Positions 1 through 11,097 of a DNA stretch of 64,000 nucleotides are shown piece by piece. The stretch covers positions 310,001 through 374,000 of the forward strand of contig SAUG01000002.1 of NCBI GenBank assembly GCA_011316305.1, given 5' to 3'. The position numbers were made by a program, and so were the translations under genes. Below the pieces are notes generated by a model. The model saw only the letters and a program-made list of their open reading frames with translations. It did not search any database and was not told the origin of the DNA. The stretch is from Rusavskia elegans (taxonomy: Eukaryota > Ascomycota > Lecanoromycetes > Teloschistales > Teloschistaceae). Position 1 is the first letter of the stretch. Each line of letters opens with the position of its first letter.

Positions 1-938
1 GGCAAAAGGTACGCTAACGCTTCTGGTATCTAGTTAAATAGAAAGGCTATAGGCCGTAATATAATAGTTAATATAAATTATAAGATTTAATATACTATAT
101 AGATTTTATTAACGAATATAATAAAAATTTTTCTTTTTTATCTGGATTTTATTATTAGAAATAATTTAATTATATTCTAGCGGTATTATAGTAACCGGAG
201 CTTTAAATATTCGTACCGCTAGTAGACTCTCTATATTATTCCGAACTAAAGTTAAAACGTTTATAAATTATTATATCTCGCCGGCGTTTTATATATTCGA
301 TCTGGTATAATTATATCTCTTTTTATATTCGGTAAAATACTACTACTATCTATGAGAATCTAATTCGAAGATTCTATTACCAGACGCTATAGTATAGTAA
401 TAGTACGTACCGCCTTTATTTAAACGATAAAAAAATTAGTTCGGCTATTTTATTAGCCGTTTTTTATTATTTAGAGGCTTTAGTATAGGCCGATTTCGAT
501 TTCTAATAGTACTATTTTCTTTTTAACCTTTTTAACGCCTTTATTTTTAACGTTTTTAAAGTTTTTAAATATTTAATACGAGCGTATCGAGGATAATACT
601 ATTTTTTCGTTTTATAGTATTTATTATAAACTATTTAAACTGTCTAAAACTTATATAAAGTTTAGTAGATATAGAAATACTGGCCGATAGTACCGGCTGA
701 CTAATACGCTGACTAAACCCCGTTAACCGCGGTTTATTAATCCTGCGAGATTCGTTACCTAATTAGATTTAGCGTTCAGCCTAATTCGTTTATTTATAGA
801 TAAACTTTCCATCTATATAAAAAAAAAAAAAGCTATTATTATCATTTTAAATAGATCTATAACAGATTTCAACGATCAAAATAAATTCGTATTATAAAAT
901 TTTTTTTTAGATAAAATCCGAATTAATAAAAGAATTTT

Positions 939-1463
939 ATCACTAAAAATATCGACCCCGTTTAAAATTAATTGAATAGATTTAAACTGATAAACGAATC
1001 TGATTCTATATTCTATTTAACGCGTTATAAAAGTGTTTATAAGCAAGATTTCTATTTATAAATAAAATTTTAGTTTATAAACGTTTATAAACGTCCTAAA
1101 CGATTTAAACGAATTTTAAATTTTTTAAAAAAAATCTTTTAAAAACTCTAAATTCTTCTATCTAATAGAGCTACTAATATCCTATAAAATACCTATATTA
1201 ATAAACTTTTAATATAGATTTTAAAAATTTTATTTATAGAACGCTAGTATTACTAGTTTCTAAACTAGAAACTTCCTATTATTAAATAGGAACTAACGGA
1301 TACTAAATTTTAAAAAATTAAATTTTAAAATTCTAGATATAGATAAAATAGTCGTTTTTAGAATATATCCAAATTTTTCTATTTATTAAATAAAATAATT
1401 TTATTTAAATCGGTTTAAACCGATTTAATCGATTTTAAACGTTTTTTTTATTTTAAAATACTA
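939..1463 (+). repeat. Left arm of large inverted repeat
   Basis: Read as reverse complement, 2405-2871 follows this stretch over its whole length. Both arms start with ATCACTAAAA followed by a match through ATCGACCCCG. The left arm is longer by about 55 bases because of one insertion near 1030-1085. Most differences are C/T or G/A transitions that make the left arm more AT-rich, as expected from RIP. The arrangement fits terminal inverted repeats of a fold-back or non-autonomous DNA transposon, or two solo LTRs in opposite orientation. No target-site duplication is obvious at 938/2872. Confidence 0.75.
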
Positions 1464-1570
1464 TAAACGGATTGTATATTTACTGATATTTACAGAGAAA
1501 TATATTTGGAATTATCGTATCTATCGAACGCGCCGCGAGATAGAGAAAGTGGAAATATTTCGACGCGTAC

Positions 1571-1680
1571 GTATAGATTGGCCGTCGGATCGGATTTCGA
1601 ATCCGGATTAATTTAAAAATAGTCAATCCGATCCGATCCGATCGGATTTCGAATTCTAAATCGTAATCCGATCCGATCCG
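1571..1680. repeat. GATCC/GGATC short tandem repeats
   Basis: The stretch carries several runs of a five-base unit (ATCCG and its complement) around 1585-1600, 1623-1645 and 1664-1680, interspersed with GGATTTCGAAT. The same motif returns near 1885-1930. The units are CpG-rich and stand out from the AT-rich surroundings. They lie inside the spacer between the two inverted arms. No function can be assigned. Confidence 0.5.
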
Positions 1681-1975
1681 CTAAAACTGCCAAGTTCTAA
1701 TATAAAAATATAAAGCTAATATAATTTTTATACGAATATATTAAAAATATTCCAAATTTTAATTAATTAACTACGCTAGCTAGAAATTTAGAGAATTTGT
1801 AATAAAACTAAATATATTATCTCGATATATTATCTATATTAAAATATTAAAATAGAAATATATTAAATATACAATTTAATCGGGTCGGATCCGAATCGAA
1901 TTACTAAAATCGGATCGAATATCCGACGGTTCAATAAAAACGTATCAGTAAATATATAACTCGCTTATAATATTT

Positions 1976-2095
1976 TAAAGGCCTGGTGGCGCAGCGGCAA
2001 CGCTGCGTGACCGGGAGGCCTAGCGAATCCAGCGCTTTTCGGAGTTAGCGGAATTAATCTAACGGGTCGGAGGTTCGAATCCCTCGAAAACTAAC
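1976..2095 (+). other. tRNA-like (SINE-head-like) patch inside RIP island
   Basis: A patch of about 115 bases with normal GC sits in AT-rich DNA. It has an A-box-like motif (TGGCGCAGCGG) near 1986 and a B-box match (GGTTCGAATCC) near 2071, the two internal promoter elements of RNA polymerase III. The T arm (GGAGG, loop TTCGAAT, CCCTC) pairs imperfectly. No 7-bp acceptor stem can be formed and no clear anticodon arm is present. It is therefore better read as a decayed tRNA or the tRNA-derived head of a SINE than as a working tRNA gene. Its intact CpA sites suggest that it arrived after RIP or escaped it. Confidence 0.35.
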
Positions 2096-2404
2096 TAATA
2101 CTTAAGTTTTTTCTATCGATTCTAATCGATTTTTATATAAAGTTTTTATATAAAGTACTTATATAATATATCATCTCGGTCTAGCCCGATCGATCGGAGT
2201 AAATAAGTTAATTAAAATTAAATAGATTACGGTTTCCCTCTGGGTTTTAGTCTAGATCTAGCTCCTTCGGGAGTTTTAAATTCGAATTTTCGGTAAAATA
2301 TTTGAATATTAAAATAATTGCGTAATCTAATCGAATTAGCGCCTTTAATATTAGATTCGTAAAAGATTAAAATCAAAATCCGAATAATTAATCGTATATA
2401 TAAA

Positions 2405-2871
2405 TAATATTTTAAAATAAAAAAAGCATTTAAAATCGATTAAATCGGTTTAAATAAAATCATTTTATTTAATAAATAGAAAAATTTAGATATATTCTAA
2501 AAATATCTACTTTATCTATATTTATAATTTTAAAATTAAATTTTTTAAAATTTAGTATCCGTTAGTTCTCGTTTAATAATAGGAAGCTTCTAGTTTAGAA
2601 ACTAGTAATATTAGTATTCTATAAATAAAATTATTAAAATCTAAACTAAAAGTTTACTAATATAAATACTTTATAGAATACTACTAGTCCTACTTGATAG
2701 AAGGATTTAGAATTTTTAAAAGATTTTTTTTAAAAATTTTAAAACTCGTTTAAAGCGTTCAGGACGTTTATAAACGCTTTTATAACGCGCTAGGCAGAAT
2801 ATAGGATCAGATCCGCTCACCAGCTCAGACCTGCTCAATTAACTCTGAGCGGGGTCGATACTTTTAGTGAT
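2405..2871 (-). repeat. Right arm of large inverted repeat
   Basis: Partner of 939-1463 in reverse orientation. Its outer end (about 2790-2871) keeps CpA and TpG sites that are TpA in the left arm, so this arm is the better guide to the unmutated sequence. The spacer between the arms is about 0.94 kb and holds the tRNA-like patch and the ATCCG repeats, but no transposase frame. Confidence 0.75.
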
Positions 2872-3088
2872 GACCCGACCCGAAACGGCCAGTCTACGTA
2901 CGTGTAAAGTGTTTATATCCGAATCCCGAGATAGCGAGCCGCCGCTCGCGATTAATCAGATTGGGGTAATTGATTGTTTACCTCAATCTTTCTACATCTT
3001 TACAGTCTCGCAAGATAGATTCTACGATTATCGATTCTTATATTCGTTTCCTTGAAGGAACTTTATGATAATTCGATAGCTCTGAATA

Positions 3089-5181
3089 ATGAACGACAGC
3101 AGTCATTCGAATTCCGATGGTAGCAGTGATACAGATTACGATTTCGATCAAAACACGGTAAATCTTATTTCATCGCGAGTAAATATACGAAAATAACCTG
3201 TTAATTATATATTAGAATGATTAAAATCCGCTTACCAACAATGCTCGCGATCTTACGATTAAAACAGCGACAAACATTCCTTCTTACGAAGAATTGTACA
3301 ACAAAGCTCGAGAGCTCTGGCCTACAGGCAAGCCGTCGTTCGCTCAAGAACGACGTGGTATCGAAGATGGAGATTTGAAAGAAGTTGTATTAGCCGAGCC
3401 TGATGGCAAAAACCCCGGCTCGTCTCCCTCAGTTCCACGCCCCGTTTTGACGGCTACACGATGGGATGCCAAATACTTCCTTTGGGTCTTGGATCGAGGG
3501 GCCGAAAAGTTCATCATGAAAGCCGTCGGAGGAACCTTTCGTCGATGCCTTGGTATTGATGGCAAAAAGAAAGCGCTCTACGAAAAGAGAAATTTCGCGT
3601 GGCCAGTCCCCGACCCACCGCATCCCGACCCACCGCCACGACGTCCTACTAGCCCGATTATCCCCGATTCGGACCCTGGCGTACCTGAGCATTTCATGAA
3701 TCGAAGTCCTTTCCAATACCATGAAACAGAACTTCCGATCATGCCGAGAAAAGGGCAACGCAGTCATGAGCTCAGTGGTGATTCTATTCCTGCGGCCCTT
3801 GTTCCCGTCCCGCAGACTTCATCGATCCAAGATACGATACAACAGGATCGAGCCTACTATGAGAGCCGAAATGGATGGCCACCCTATGTTAAGAGAGCTT
3901 CAAAACATCGTAAATTTGTAGCCGTCCTCGCAGACCAAGATGAAAACCCCAGCGAACATCAAATCCACGTCGAGGCTCGACAATGGAGCGATGGACATCA
4001 ATATTGGATCGCTAATATCCATGGTCAGGAGCGAATAGTGAACCTGTGCAGTGGTGGACACGGCGGCTGGAGATTACGGCTATGGTTGGGCCATGAAGAG
4101 CATGAGCAAGGAAGGCGCGGAGCGGTTATTGGATTCCCACCTCCAGAAACAGAAGGAGAGCTCTCTGGACAGTCTACAAAACGATCGTCAGAAGACTGTC
4201 CAGGTCAGTCAACAATCTCTTCCTGCACATTTGCCTTTTGCCATACTTACCTTCTTTCAGTCGCTCGAAGCACAAGGCAACGGACTATACCGCCTAGAGC
4301 ACACAAGTTAGCACGTCGCTCGGAACCCTTGACTCGGCGACATGAGGATACGCTCTCAACAACGGCCTCAGCGCCTAATACACGTCAGCAGAGCCAAATT
4401 GGGCCAACTTCCGCGCAGGTAGAAAACAAAATCCGCACGTCGAAAGGTCGATTTCGTAAGAGCACCGGTACCACTGGCTACAAATCCTCGCCCGTGGTTG
4501 GGCAAACGCTATCAGATACCGTTACAGGGCCTCCTGCTCTCGCTCCCACAGATATCGGCAACGAAGGCTCAGCGTATTCCCTCCCTCCACCCAACAAACG
4601 CAGTCAGGCCGTCAGAGCCTGCGACTCGTGTCGCAAACACCGCTCCAAATGCGATAATAACCAGCCTTGCTTCAGCTGCCGGCACCGAGGTGAACACTGT
4701 AGCAACTCCGGCCCCTCCGAAGTACCGACAATACCCTCGGCAATCCGATCAGCGGGTGAGCTATCCGCCATCGAATCCACCGATAATTCTGTTCCTTCAG
4801 CCAACGCCTTAACAAACGCGGGACCGTTGCCAGAGGAGCTACTTGTAAGTATCGTTCCTTTGTCAACATGCAGAGCCTGACGTAGAGTAGCGGCAGAAAC
4901 GTGAGATCCAGCGCAAGCAACTACTTGTCGTAAGTCCCTTTCATATAGACGTTGCTAGGTCGCTAATAAAGTTCTGTATCAGGAGAGCAAACTTGTATCT
5001 CTTGTAAGTCTCTTTCATGTTAGCGTGGCTAGGTCGCTAATAAAGTTCTGTATCAGGACCGCAAGCTTCTATCTCTTGTAAGTCTCTTTCATGTTGGCGT
5101 TGCTAGGTTGCTGATACAGGGTTTTTCCAGGACATGGAGGACATCGATGATCAACTGAAAAAGGCAGGGGTGGTGGTCTAA
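3089..5181 (+). CDS. Zn2Cys6-motif protein with heptad-microexon coiled-coil tail; possibly decaying
   Basis: Open frame from 3225 to 4844, then four introns with exact phase closure: exons 4897-4929, 4983-5003, 5057-5077 and 5131-5181 (stop). A Zn(II)2Cys6 binuclear cluster, the fungal DNA-binding fold, begins ACDSCRKHRSKC at about 4615 and is complete with six cysteines. Unusually it sits late in the protein and is followed directly by a coil-like tail built of seven-residue exons. The start is uncertain. An ATG at 3089 opens 23 acidic, Ser-rich codons up to a donor at 3158, but the natural downstream frame meets a TAA at 3222-3224 that looks like a RIP-type CAA-to-TAA change. Between about 4051 and 4203 a different frame reads better and ends in a good GTCAGT...TTTCAG intron (4204-4260), hinting at a frameshift. 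It may be a gene or a young pseudogene beside the RIP island. Confidence 0.65.
4909..5130 (+). repeat. 74-bp exon/intron unit in three tandem copies
   Basis: Three consecutive units (4909-4982, 4983-5056, 5057-5130), each exactly 74 bp. Each holds 21 exonic bases followed by a 53-base intron that starts GTAAGT and ends in CAG. The first two introns share the CGCTAATAAAG branch region and the TTCTGTATCAG end; the third has diverged and uses TTTTTCCAG. Each exon encodes one heptad (QRKQLLV, ESKLVSL, DRKLLSL). The unit length is not a multiple of three, but splicing leaves 21 bases, so copy number can change without breaking the frame. Confidence 0.85.
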
Positions 5182-6385
5182 AGCCGGTCTTCTCCCCGCA
5201 GCCGTCTCTGGGCAGGAACATTTAACGGTTCCATTTGATGGGAGGACATCTTGTCATGAAGCCACGTCCAGTATTTCTCTGGCACTTCGTGATCTTAGGT
5301 CTCGGAATTTCTTTTGCAAGATCATGTTTATTAAAGATTGGGGTTGCAGATGAGAGGGAACAAGGGAATCTTTAGAGACAGATGCAATTGATGTCTTTCC
5401 TAGTCTTGTGCTTTGTGATAAATTCTAGGTCGAGATCGAAAATCCCTCCCTTCTCGCAAGCCAACGACTCAAGGTTGCACTCTGCCTGCATGCTCCGTCT
5501 GACCCCTTGAGGCTGTTCAAGATGATACAGAAAGCGCTCACTGGCTTGGACCTGAAGATAGTGAGGACTCGAAGACCTGCACGCGGAGCTTGCTAGCTCT
5601 ACCGGCTTCTTCCCCTATCTAAGCGATTGACGATGGATTACTCCATACGGGAGGACTGGCAAGGGGTGGACGGATGGAAGGGTGCAAGAAAGGGTCGAGA
5701 ACAATACAAAAGAAGGAGGAAACCTGGGCCATGGAGGTATGTAACAGACTGCCGTGGGAAAGAGAGGAAGATGATCCGAAGATCGTAATAATGCTTCAGC
5801 AATGAAGTACCAGAGGAGCTAGCATGAGATTACCCAATGAAGCCTTGAATGGCGAGAAGTAATCTGAGTCACCTAATCACGAAATTCGTGATTGAGTGGT
5901 CATAGCAAGGAAAGTGATATGCCTGAGAAGTCGAGAAGACACCCAGGAAAGCCTTGAAAAGGGTCTTGTAACTCTCCACAGAAGGCATATGTCCCCCATG
6001 ACTTCATCTCCCTGTCCTGACGCAGCAGCGATTTCCGTGAGTGCTACAATCCAGGGCAAGACGTGACGGCCTAACGCCATCTAAGCCTACGTCGGACCGG
6101 ATTCTTGACATAACCCTCGACTCCCTGTTCTCGATCTATCGACTTTGAGCATACCCATAGCGGAGGCCGAGCTACCGGAGCCGAGTGCCCTTCCGATGTG
6201 CCGATTCATTGATGGCAATGAAGTGAATGCACGACACCAATTTGCTCGGAAGTGCGTGATCTTGTTTCCCTCCTCGCCCCTTGCTAGCACCTAGGACTTC
6301 ACAACTCTGGTTTTCACGCCCTGTGGAATTACGATGAGGGCCGTGAAGTTGTTCGTACAGTAGCCTTGTTCAAGTGACACTACAG
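5182..6385. other. Intergenic, no gene seen
   Basis: 1.2 kb of normal base composition downstream of the Zn2Cys6 gene. The short frames here are not supported by splice sites or natural-looking protein. It presumably holds the 3' end of the upstream gene and the promoter of the gene at 6386. Confidence 0.5.
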
Positions 6386-7610
6386 ATGGCTCGTACGAGG
6401 TGTCATTTGTGCCATGGGCCCAGTCACGGGGATCCGAATCTTCACCCTTGCAATGCGGCCGCCTTTTCGGATCTGCTTCTGGAAGAACGCCATCGTTACC
6501 AGAGCTCTCGACCTCCTTTTGTGCTGAATAATCGGTGTCGACCACTCCCAACTTCGAGAACGTTCCTGATCCAAGGTAATGAGGACGTTCCAGACACACC
6601 AATTGAGGTGAAAGTCGAAGACTGGAGCGAGCGTGACTTTTATTGCACCGCAGTTATTGGTGGCCAAAGAAAACTGCTAAAGAGGGTCAGTGACCGTGCA
6701 GGTCATCATGTTTTCGGCGAGTGGGACGACTATTCTCAATCTGCATGGCCAACGGTGGCCTACAGTGCTTCATCAGCGTCTTCAACGGCTTCATCAACTT
6801 CCGGAGTGCCGTCCGAAATGAGTACACCGGGTCTGTTGCTCCACTTTGAATTTTGAATAAGACTAATCGGCTATACAGGGGAGCACACTGGACCACCAAG
6901 CCGTGACTACGCGACTCCACCCAGTTCCGGGCGTTCATCACCTGAAGAAAAGTATTACCCACCAACCGTCGACAGTATTAAGCCGCGCGATGCATTCCCC
7001 CTTCGCCAGGAAGCATCCAGTGGCGGATTGTCTGGCAGCTCCAGCTCTAAAGGCTCGTCAGCCACCGAGCATCATCCACCAACCGTCGACAGGGTTAAGT
7101 GGCGCGATGCATTCCCCCCTCACCAGGAAACATCCAGTGGCGGATTATCTGGCAGTTCCAGCTCTAAAAGCTCGTCAGCCATCGACTATCATCCACCAAC
7201 CATCCGCAGTATCCACTCGCGGGATCCTTCTCCCTTTCAGCAGCAAGCCTCCAGTAAGCTGTCCAGCAGTCTCAGCGCTATGAGCTTGTCGTCCGTTCAT
7301 TGCGGGTCGTCGTCCTCTCTTCGAACCTTGACAGACCGTGATGATCTCGAGTATTGGCTGGTTAGTCAAGCCCTAAGCGTGATCGACGATAGCTGACCGA
7401 CCCTGCTTCAGCGACGAAAACGTGAGAATGCAGATGAGCGGCGATTCTTCGTGAAATTGAAGGTAAAACGGCTTCCAACCCCCAAGTCAAATACCTAGAG
7501 CCTACCCCTCGCAAGAGATAGACTGACTGTTCTTTCAGATGGAACAGCGGAAGATCAACCGTAGGATTCGGCGTCGTCAAGCGAGATTGCCGGGAGCAAG
7601 CAGCGATTAG
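6386..7610 (+). CDS. Ser-rich protein with 39-residue tandem repeats, unknown function
   Basis: Four exons with exact phase closure: 6386-6830, 6879-7360, 7412-7462 and 7539-7610, giving 349 residues. Introns are 48, 51 and 76 nt with AG acceptors; the first has a GACTAAT-like branch site. The N-terminus (MARTRCHLCHGPSHG) has a CxxC followed by a further His and Cys and could bind zinc. The middle holds two near-identical 39-residue repeats with the core RDAFP...SSGGLSGSSSSK, plus a decayed third copy. The end is strongly basic (RRKR, RRIRRRQ) and may be a nuclear signal. I do not recognise the family. Confidence 0.75.
6953..7300 (+). repeat. 117-bp coding tandem repeat (39 residues), 2 clear copies plus 1 degenerate
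   Basis: Copies start at 6953, 7070 and 7187 with a period of 117 bases. The first two are nearly identical (PPTVD...RDAFP...SSGGLSG). The third keeps PPT and the RD-SPFQQQASS start, then diverges. The period is a multiple of three, so expansion keeps the frame. Confidence 0.8.
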
Positions 7611-9153
7611 ATTTGCGCACACGAATCTCAATCAATTGGGTGGGCCCTATTGCTGAGGGTGGCCCGAAATGCTTAATAGATCCTTACGCATTTTCACCCA
7701 TATCTGCTGATACAGCGACGCCGGCTCTCTATCGCGTGCGGCATTTGGATGAGTAGATGGTGTCGATATCTGTTGGCCTTACGCCCTGAAAGGGAACAAG
7801 ATGATGTTTCAGAACGATCCCTGATTGGAGGAAGATGGTGGAAAGCTACTCTTGTGTCAATGCTGTCATGTTAGGCAAGTGGAGAAGCTTTTCGATCGGA
7901 ATTCTAGACGCTAGAGAAGTCCCAAGCTCTTGTCACCCTGCGGAGTAAAGCCGATCGTACCTTCCCAGTCCTAATAATGTCCCCCGATTTGCAACAAATT
8001 TGGCACGTAATCCATTTCCGCAGCGAGCATTTCCGTTCTTGGGCCGGAAACTGGCTTTGCCACTTCGCCTTCTATCCGGACATGGAAACTCAGAGAGCGT
8101 CTGCCTGGTACTGTCCTAAATGGATTGTGCATCCTGAGCTATTGCTACGAGACCATCACCGACAAGGTGACCACGGGTTATGAGACAGCGTACACTGTGA
8201 GTCGATGAAGCGAATCGACATGTTTGGGTTGGAGGGCTGTCAAGAGTAGCGTTTCCTGTCATTGGCGATCTGAGCAGTTGTTACTGGTCAAGAGCGGGGT
8301 TATTTTGAGAGGTGGATCCATGGTCGAGGTCTTGTGATCTTTAGGAGTTGTTTTGCCAAGCATCACGTACTGTGGGTGGCGGAGGTACCTTGGCCTTCTC
8401 CAAGCGACGGACTGATAGCTTATGGCCCTCGCAGGCCAAGCTCTTTGGAGCGCCTAAGGGAACTTGAATCGATCCAACTGGAGCGGGGTGCAAGAGGAAT
8501 GATGGAATGATGCGAATTGCGGGGGAAGAAGGTTGGAAGCGCTCTGGCTCGCCCCGTAGCTTCCGATGCAACATTCCATGCGACGCAGCTGACTAGTATG
8601 GGTAAGCATCCCAGGTAGTGCATAAGCGATGGAGGTGTTACATCTCTGGTCCATCATGGAGGGTGCAAAGGTGCATGGCTTGGCGATTGATAACAATAAT
8701 GCTCGAAACGATATTGCTTCACAGCCAGAAAACAGGCCATGGACGTATCGATGTAGCCATATCGAGGTGACGGCTTGTCTTCTTACCGTCTGGAGTTGGG
8801 GTCAGAATGGTCGGATCGTCATAATACGCCTGGACTAAAAGCGTGTGCTAGGGCTTATGCCCTAATCTTCTGAGGTCAGACATGGCACGTGCTCCCTTTG
8901 TCCTCCGATTGACGAAATGTTGGGCCTCGAGCACATCATCCACGGCATCCGACTCATTCGCCCACGTTCCACTACATCTTCCCCGTTCTCGTTGCCTTTC
9001 CCCCTCTCTTCCGCTTTCTTCTTTCTCCCATAAGCCGCTGTCTCCTGCCCACCCCCAGCAACATCAACAACAATAGCATCCAGAACCGAATATCAAGACC
9101 AACCTCAACCTCAACTCGGACAGCCTGATTAACTCAAGATTCGTGACACTCGT
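7611..9153. other. Intergenic, promoter of choline sulfatase at right end
   Basis: 1.5 kb without a supported gene. The last 200 bases are rich in pyrimidine tracts (CTTTCC, CTCTTCC near 8990-9050), common upstream of fungal start codons. Frames in 7977-8183 and 8454-8838 lack splice support or family resemblance. Confidence 0.5.
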
Positions 9154-11097
9154 ATGATGGATTCGCCCGATACTGCTCCCAGTACTCCCCCATCCTCCCT
9201 GGCCAACTCCCCGCCCACCGGCCAATGGCCACTTACTGACTCCAAGAAGCCCAACGTCGTCATCATCTTTGCTGATCAGATCTCCGCTCCTCTTTTACAC
9301 ATCCACAATGCCGCTTCACCCATCAAGACTCCCAACATCGACGCCTTGGCCGCCAGATCCACCGTCTTCTCCTCCGCCTACTGTGCTTCCCCTCTCTGCG
9401 CACCTTCACGCTCTTCCCTCTGCACTGGTCAGCTCCCCACCAAGATCGGCGCCTGGGACAATGCATCTCCTCTGGGCTGCGAGGTGCCCACCTACGCCCA
9501 CTACCTTCGACGGGAAGGCTACGAGACGGTGCTGTCGGGAAAGATGCACTTCATCGGGGAACAGTTACATGGCTTCGAGGAACGCCTGACCAGCGATATC
9601 TACCCTGGTGACTTTGGATGGTACGTGTAAAAAACAATGGAAGCGACTGGTGTGGACGTGGTCCTGGCGAGGGTCTGGAAGTTTGGGTCAAGTCCTGTTC
9701 CCAGAAGCAGTACAAATCATCACATTCACAGTTTGGCTAAGATTCCCACTCATCGTATTTAGGTCCGTCAACTGGGACGAACCCGATCGACGCCTTGAAT
9801 GGTACCACAACACCTCCTCCATCAACCAAGCCGGTCCCTGCATCCGCTCCAACCAACTCGATTTCGACGAAGAGGTAATGTTCAAGTCCACCCGCTATCT
9901 GTATGCGGCCGCTCGACGCAAGCCATCGGATCGCCCGTTCTGCCTGACTGTATCTCTCACCCATCCGCATGACCCATACACAATCCACAAGAAGTACTGG
10001 GATCGCTACGAAAACGAAGATATACCAATGCCAGACGTGAACATCCCTGATGAAGACCAAGACCCTCACAGTCGACGTTTGCTACATGTTGAAGGCTTGA
10101 CCGAAGAGAAGCCGCCGGACGAAGCGATCCTTCGAGCACGTCGCGCTTATTTCGGAGCAGTGAGCTACGTCGACGACAACGTTGGTCGTATCCTGGAGGT
10201 TCTGGAGGAGTGCGGCCTGGATGAAAATACAATCGTGATATTCTCAGCGGACCATGGTGATATGCTGGGTGAACGAGGCTTGTGGTATGCTCCTGACCCG
10301 TATTGACTGTCAGCTTGTCAGCTGAACAGACACACTGATTTGATAACCAAAGGTACAAAATGTCATGGTTCGAAGGCTCCGCCCGAGTCCCTCTTCTAAT
10401 CTCCTACCCGCAACGGTTCACACCCAAGACTATCCCGCAAAACGTTTCCTCCTTGGATCTTTTGCCAACTTTGGTGGATCTCGTCGGCGGTTCGATCGAC
10501 ACTCGCTTGCCACTAGACGGCACTTCACTCCTTCCATATCTCGAGTCTTCAGACGGCCTTGGTACGACCAACGACACAGTGTATGGCGAATATGCTGGTG
10601 AAGGTACCATCGCACCTTTGATGATGATCAGGAGGGGCCCTTGGAAGTTCGTCACTTGCCCGGTGGATCCGCCTCAGCTCTTCAATCTCAAGACAGATCC
10701 CAAGGAGTTGCAGAACCTGGCCACTAGCCAGACCCCAGAAGTACGGAACGTCTATACATCATTCGTCAAAGAAGCCAATGAGCGTTGGAATTTCACGAAC
10801 ATCCATGACGAGGTACTTCGGAGTCAGCGGTCAAGGCGAGTGTGCTGGGATGCTCTTTCGCGGGGACGGTATGAGAGCTGGGATTATCAGCCCAAGGAAG
10901 AAGCTGCGGAGAAGTACGCCCCTTCCTCTAGCATACGACGTCGTCCAGAGTACTGATTTGCATATTACAGATATATCCGCTCCAATGTACCTTTGGATGA
11001 ACTCGAGCTTCGCGCACGGTATCCGCCTGTGGACAAATTTGGCCACGAGCTCCCGAGAGGCCAGGCGAAGGGGATCGCTGGGTCGTACAACCAGTAA
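9154..11097 (+). CDS. Choline sulfatase (choline-O-sulfate hydrolase)
   Basis: Hydrolyses choline-O-sulfate, a fungal sulfur store and osmolyte, to choline and sulfate. Four exons close in phase: 9154-9620, 9763-10284, 10353-10913 and 10971-11097, giving 558 residues, the usual family length. The arylsulfatase active site CAPSRSS is present; its Cys is converted to formylglycine. Also visible are the metal-binding NVVIIFADQ near the N-terminus and FSADHGDMLGERGLW near the end of exon 2. VNWDEPDRRLEWYHNTSS and the C-terminal DELELRARYP region are typical of choline sulfatases rather than general sulfatases. No signal peptide is seen, so it is likely cytosolic. It stands alone: no transporter or sulfur regulator is adjacent. 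The second intron carries CTGAT near its 3' end. Confidence 0.93.

Larger units (their letters stand above)
1..3060. repeat. AT-rich, RIP-mutated repeat island
   Basis: About 3 kb of strongly AT-rich DNA in which CpA and TpG are scarce, TpA is abundant, and the remaining C and G sit mostly in CpG. This is the footprint of repeat-induced point mutation, a Pezizomycotina defence that turns CpA into TpA in duplicated DNA. No reading frame longer than about 60 codons survives. A run of about 13 A lies near 822-834. The island contains the two inverted arms at 939-1463 and 2405-2871. Composition returns to normal near 2790-2870, so the right edge of the island lies there. The parent element of bases 1-938 cannot be recognised. 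Confidence 0.85.

Noticed and set aside
9154..11097. Part of a metabolic gene cluster
   Set aside because: Neighbours are unrelated hypothetical genes; no transporter, dehydrogenase or regulator for choline or sulfur is present.
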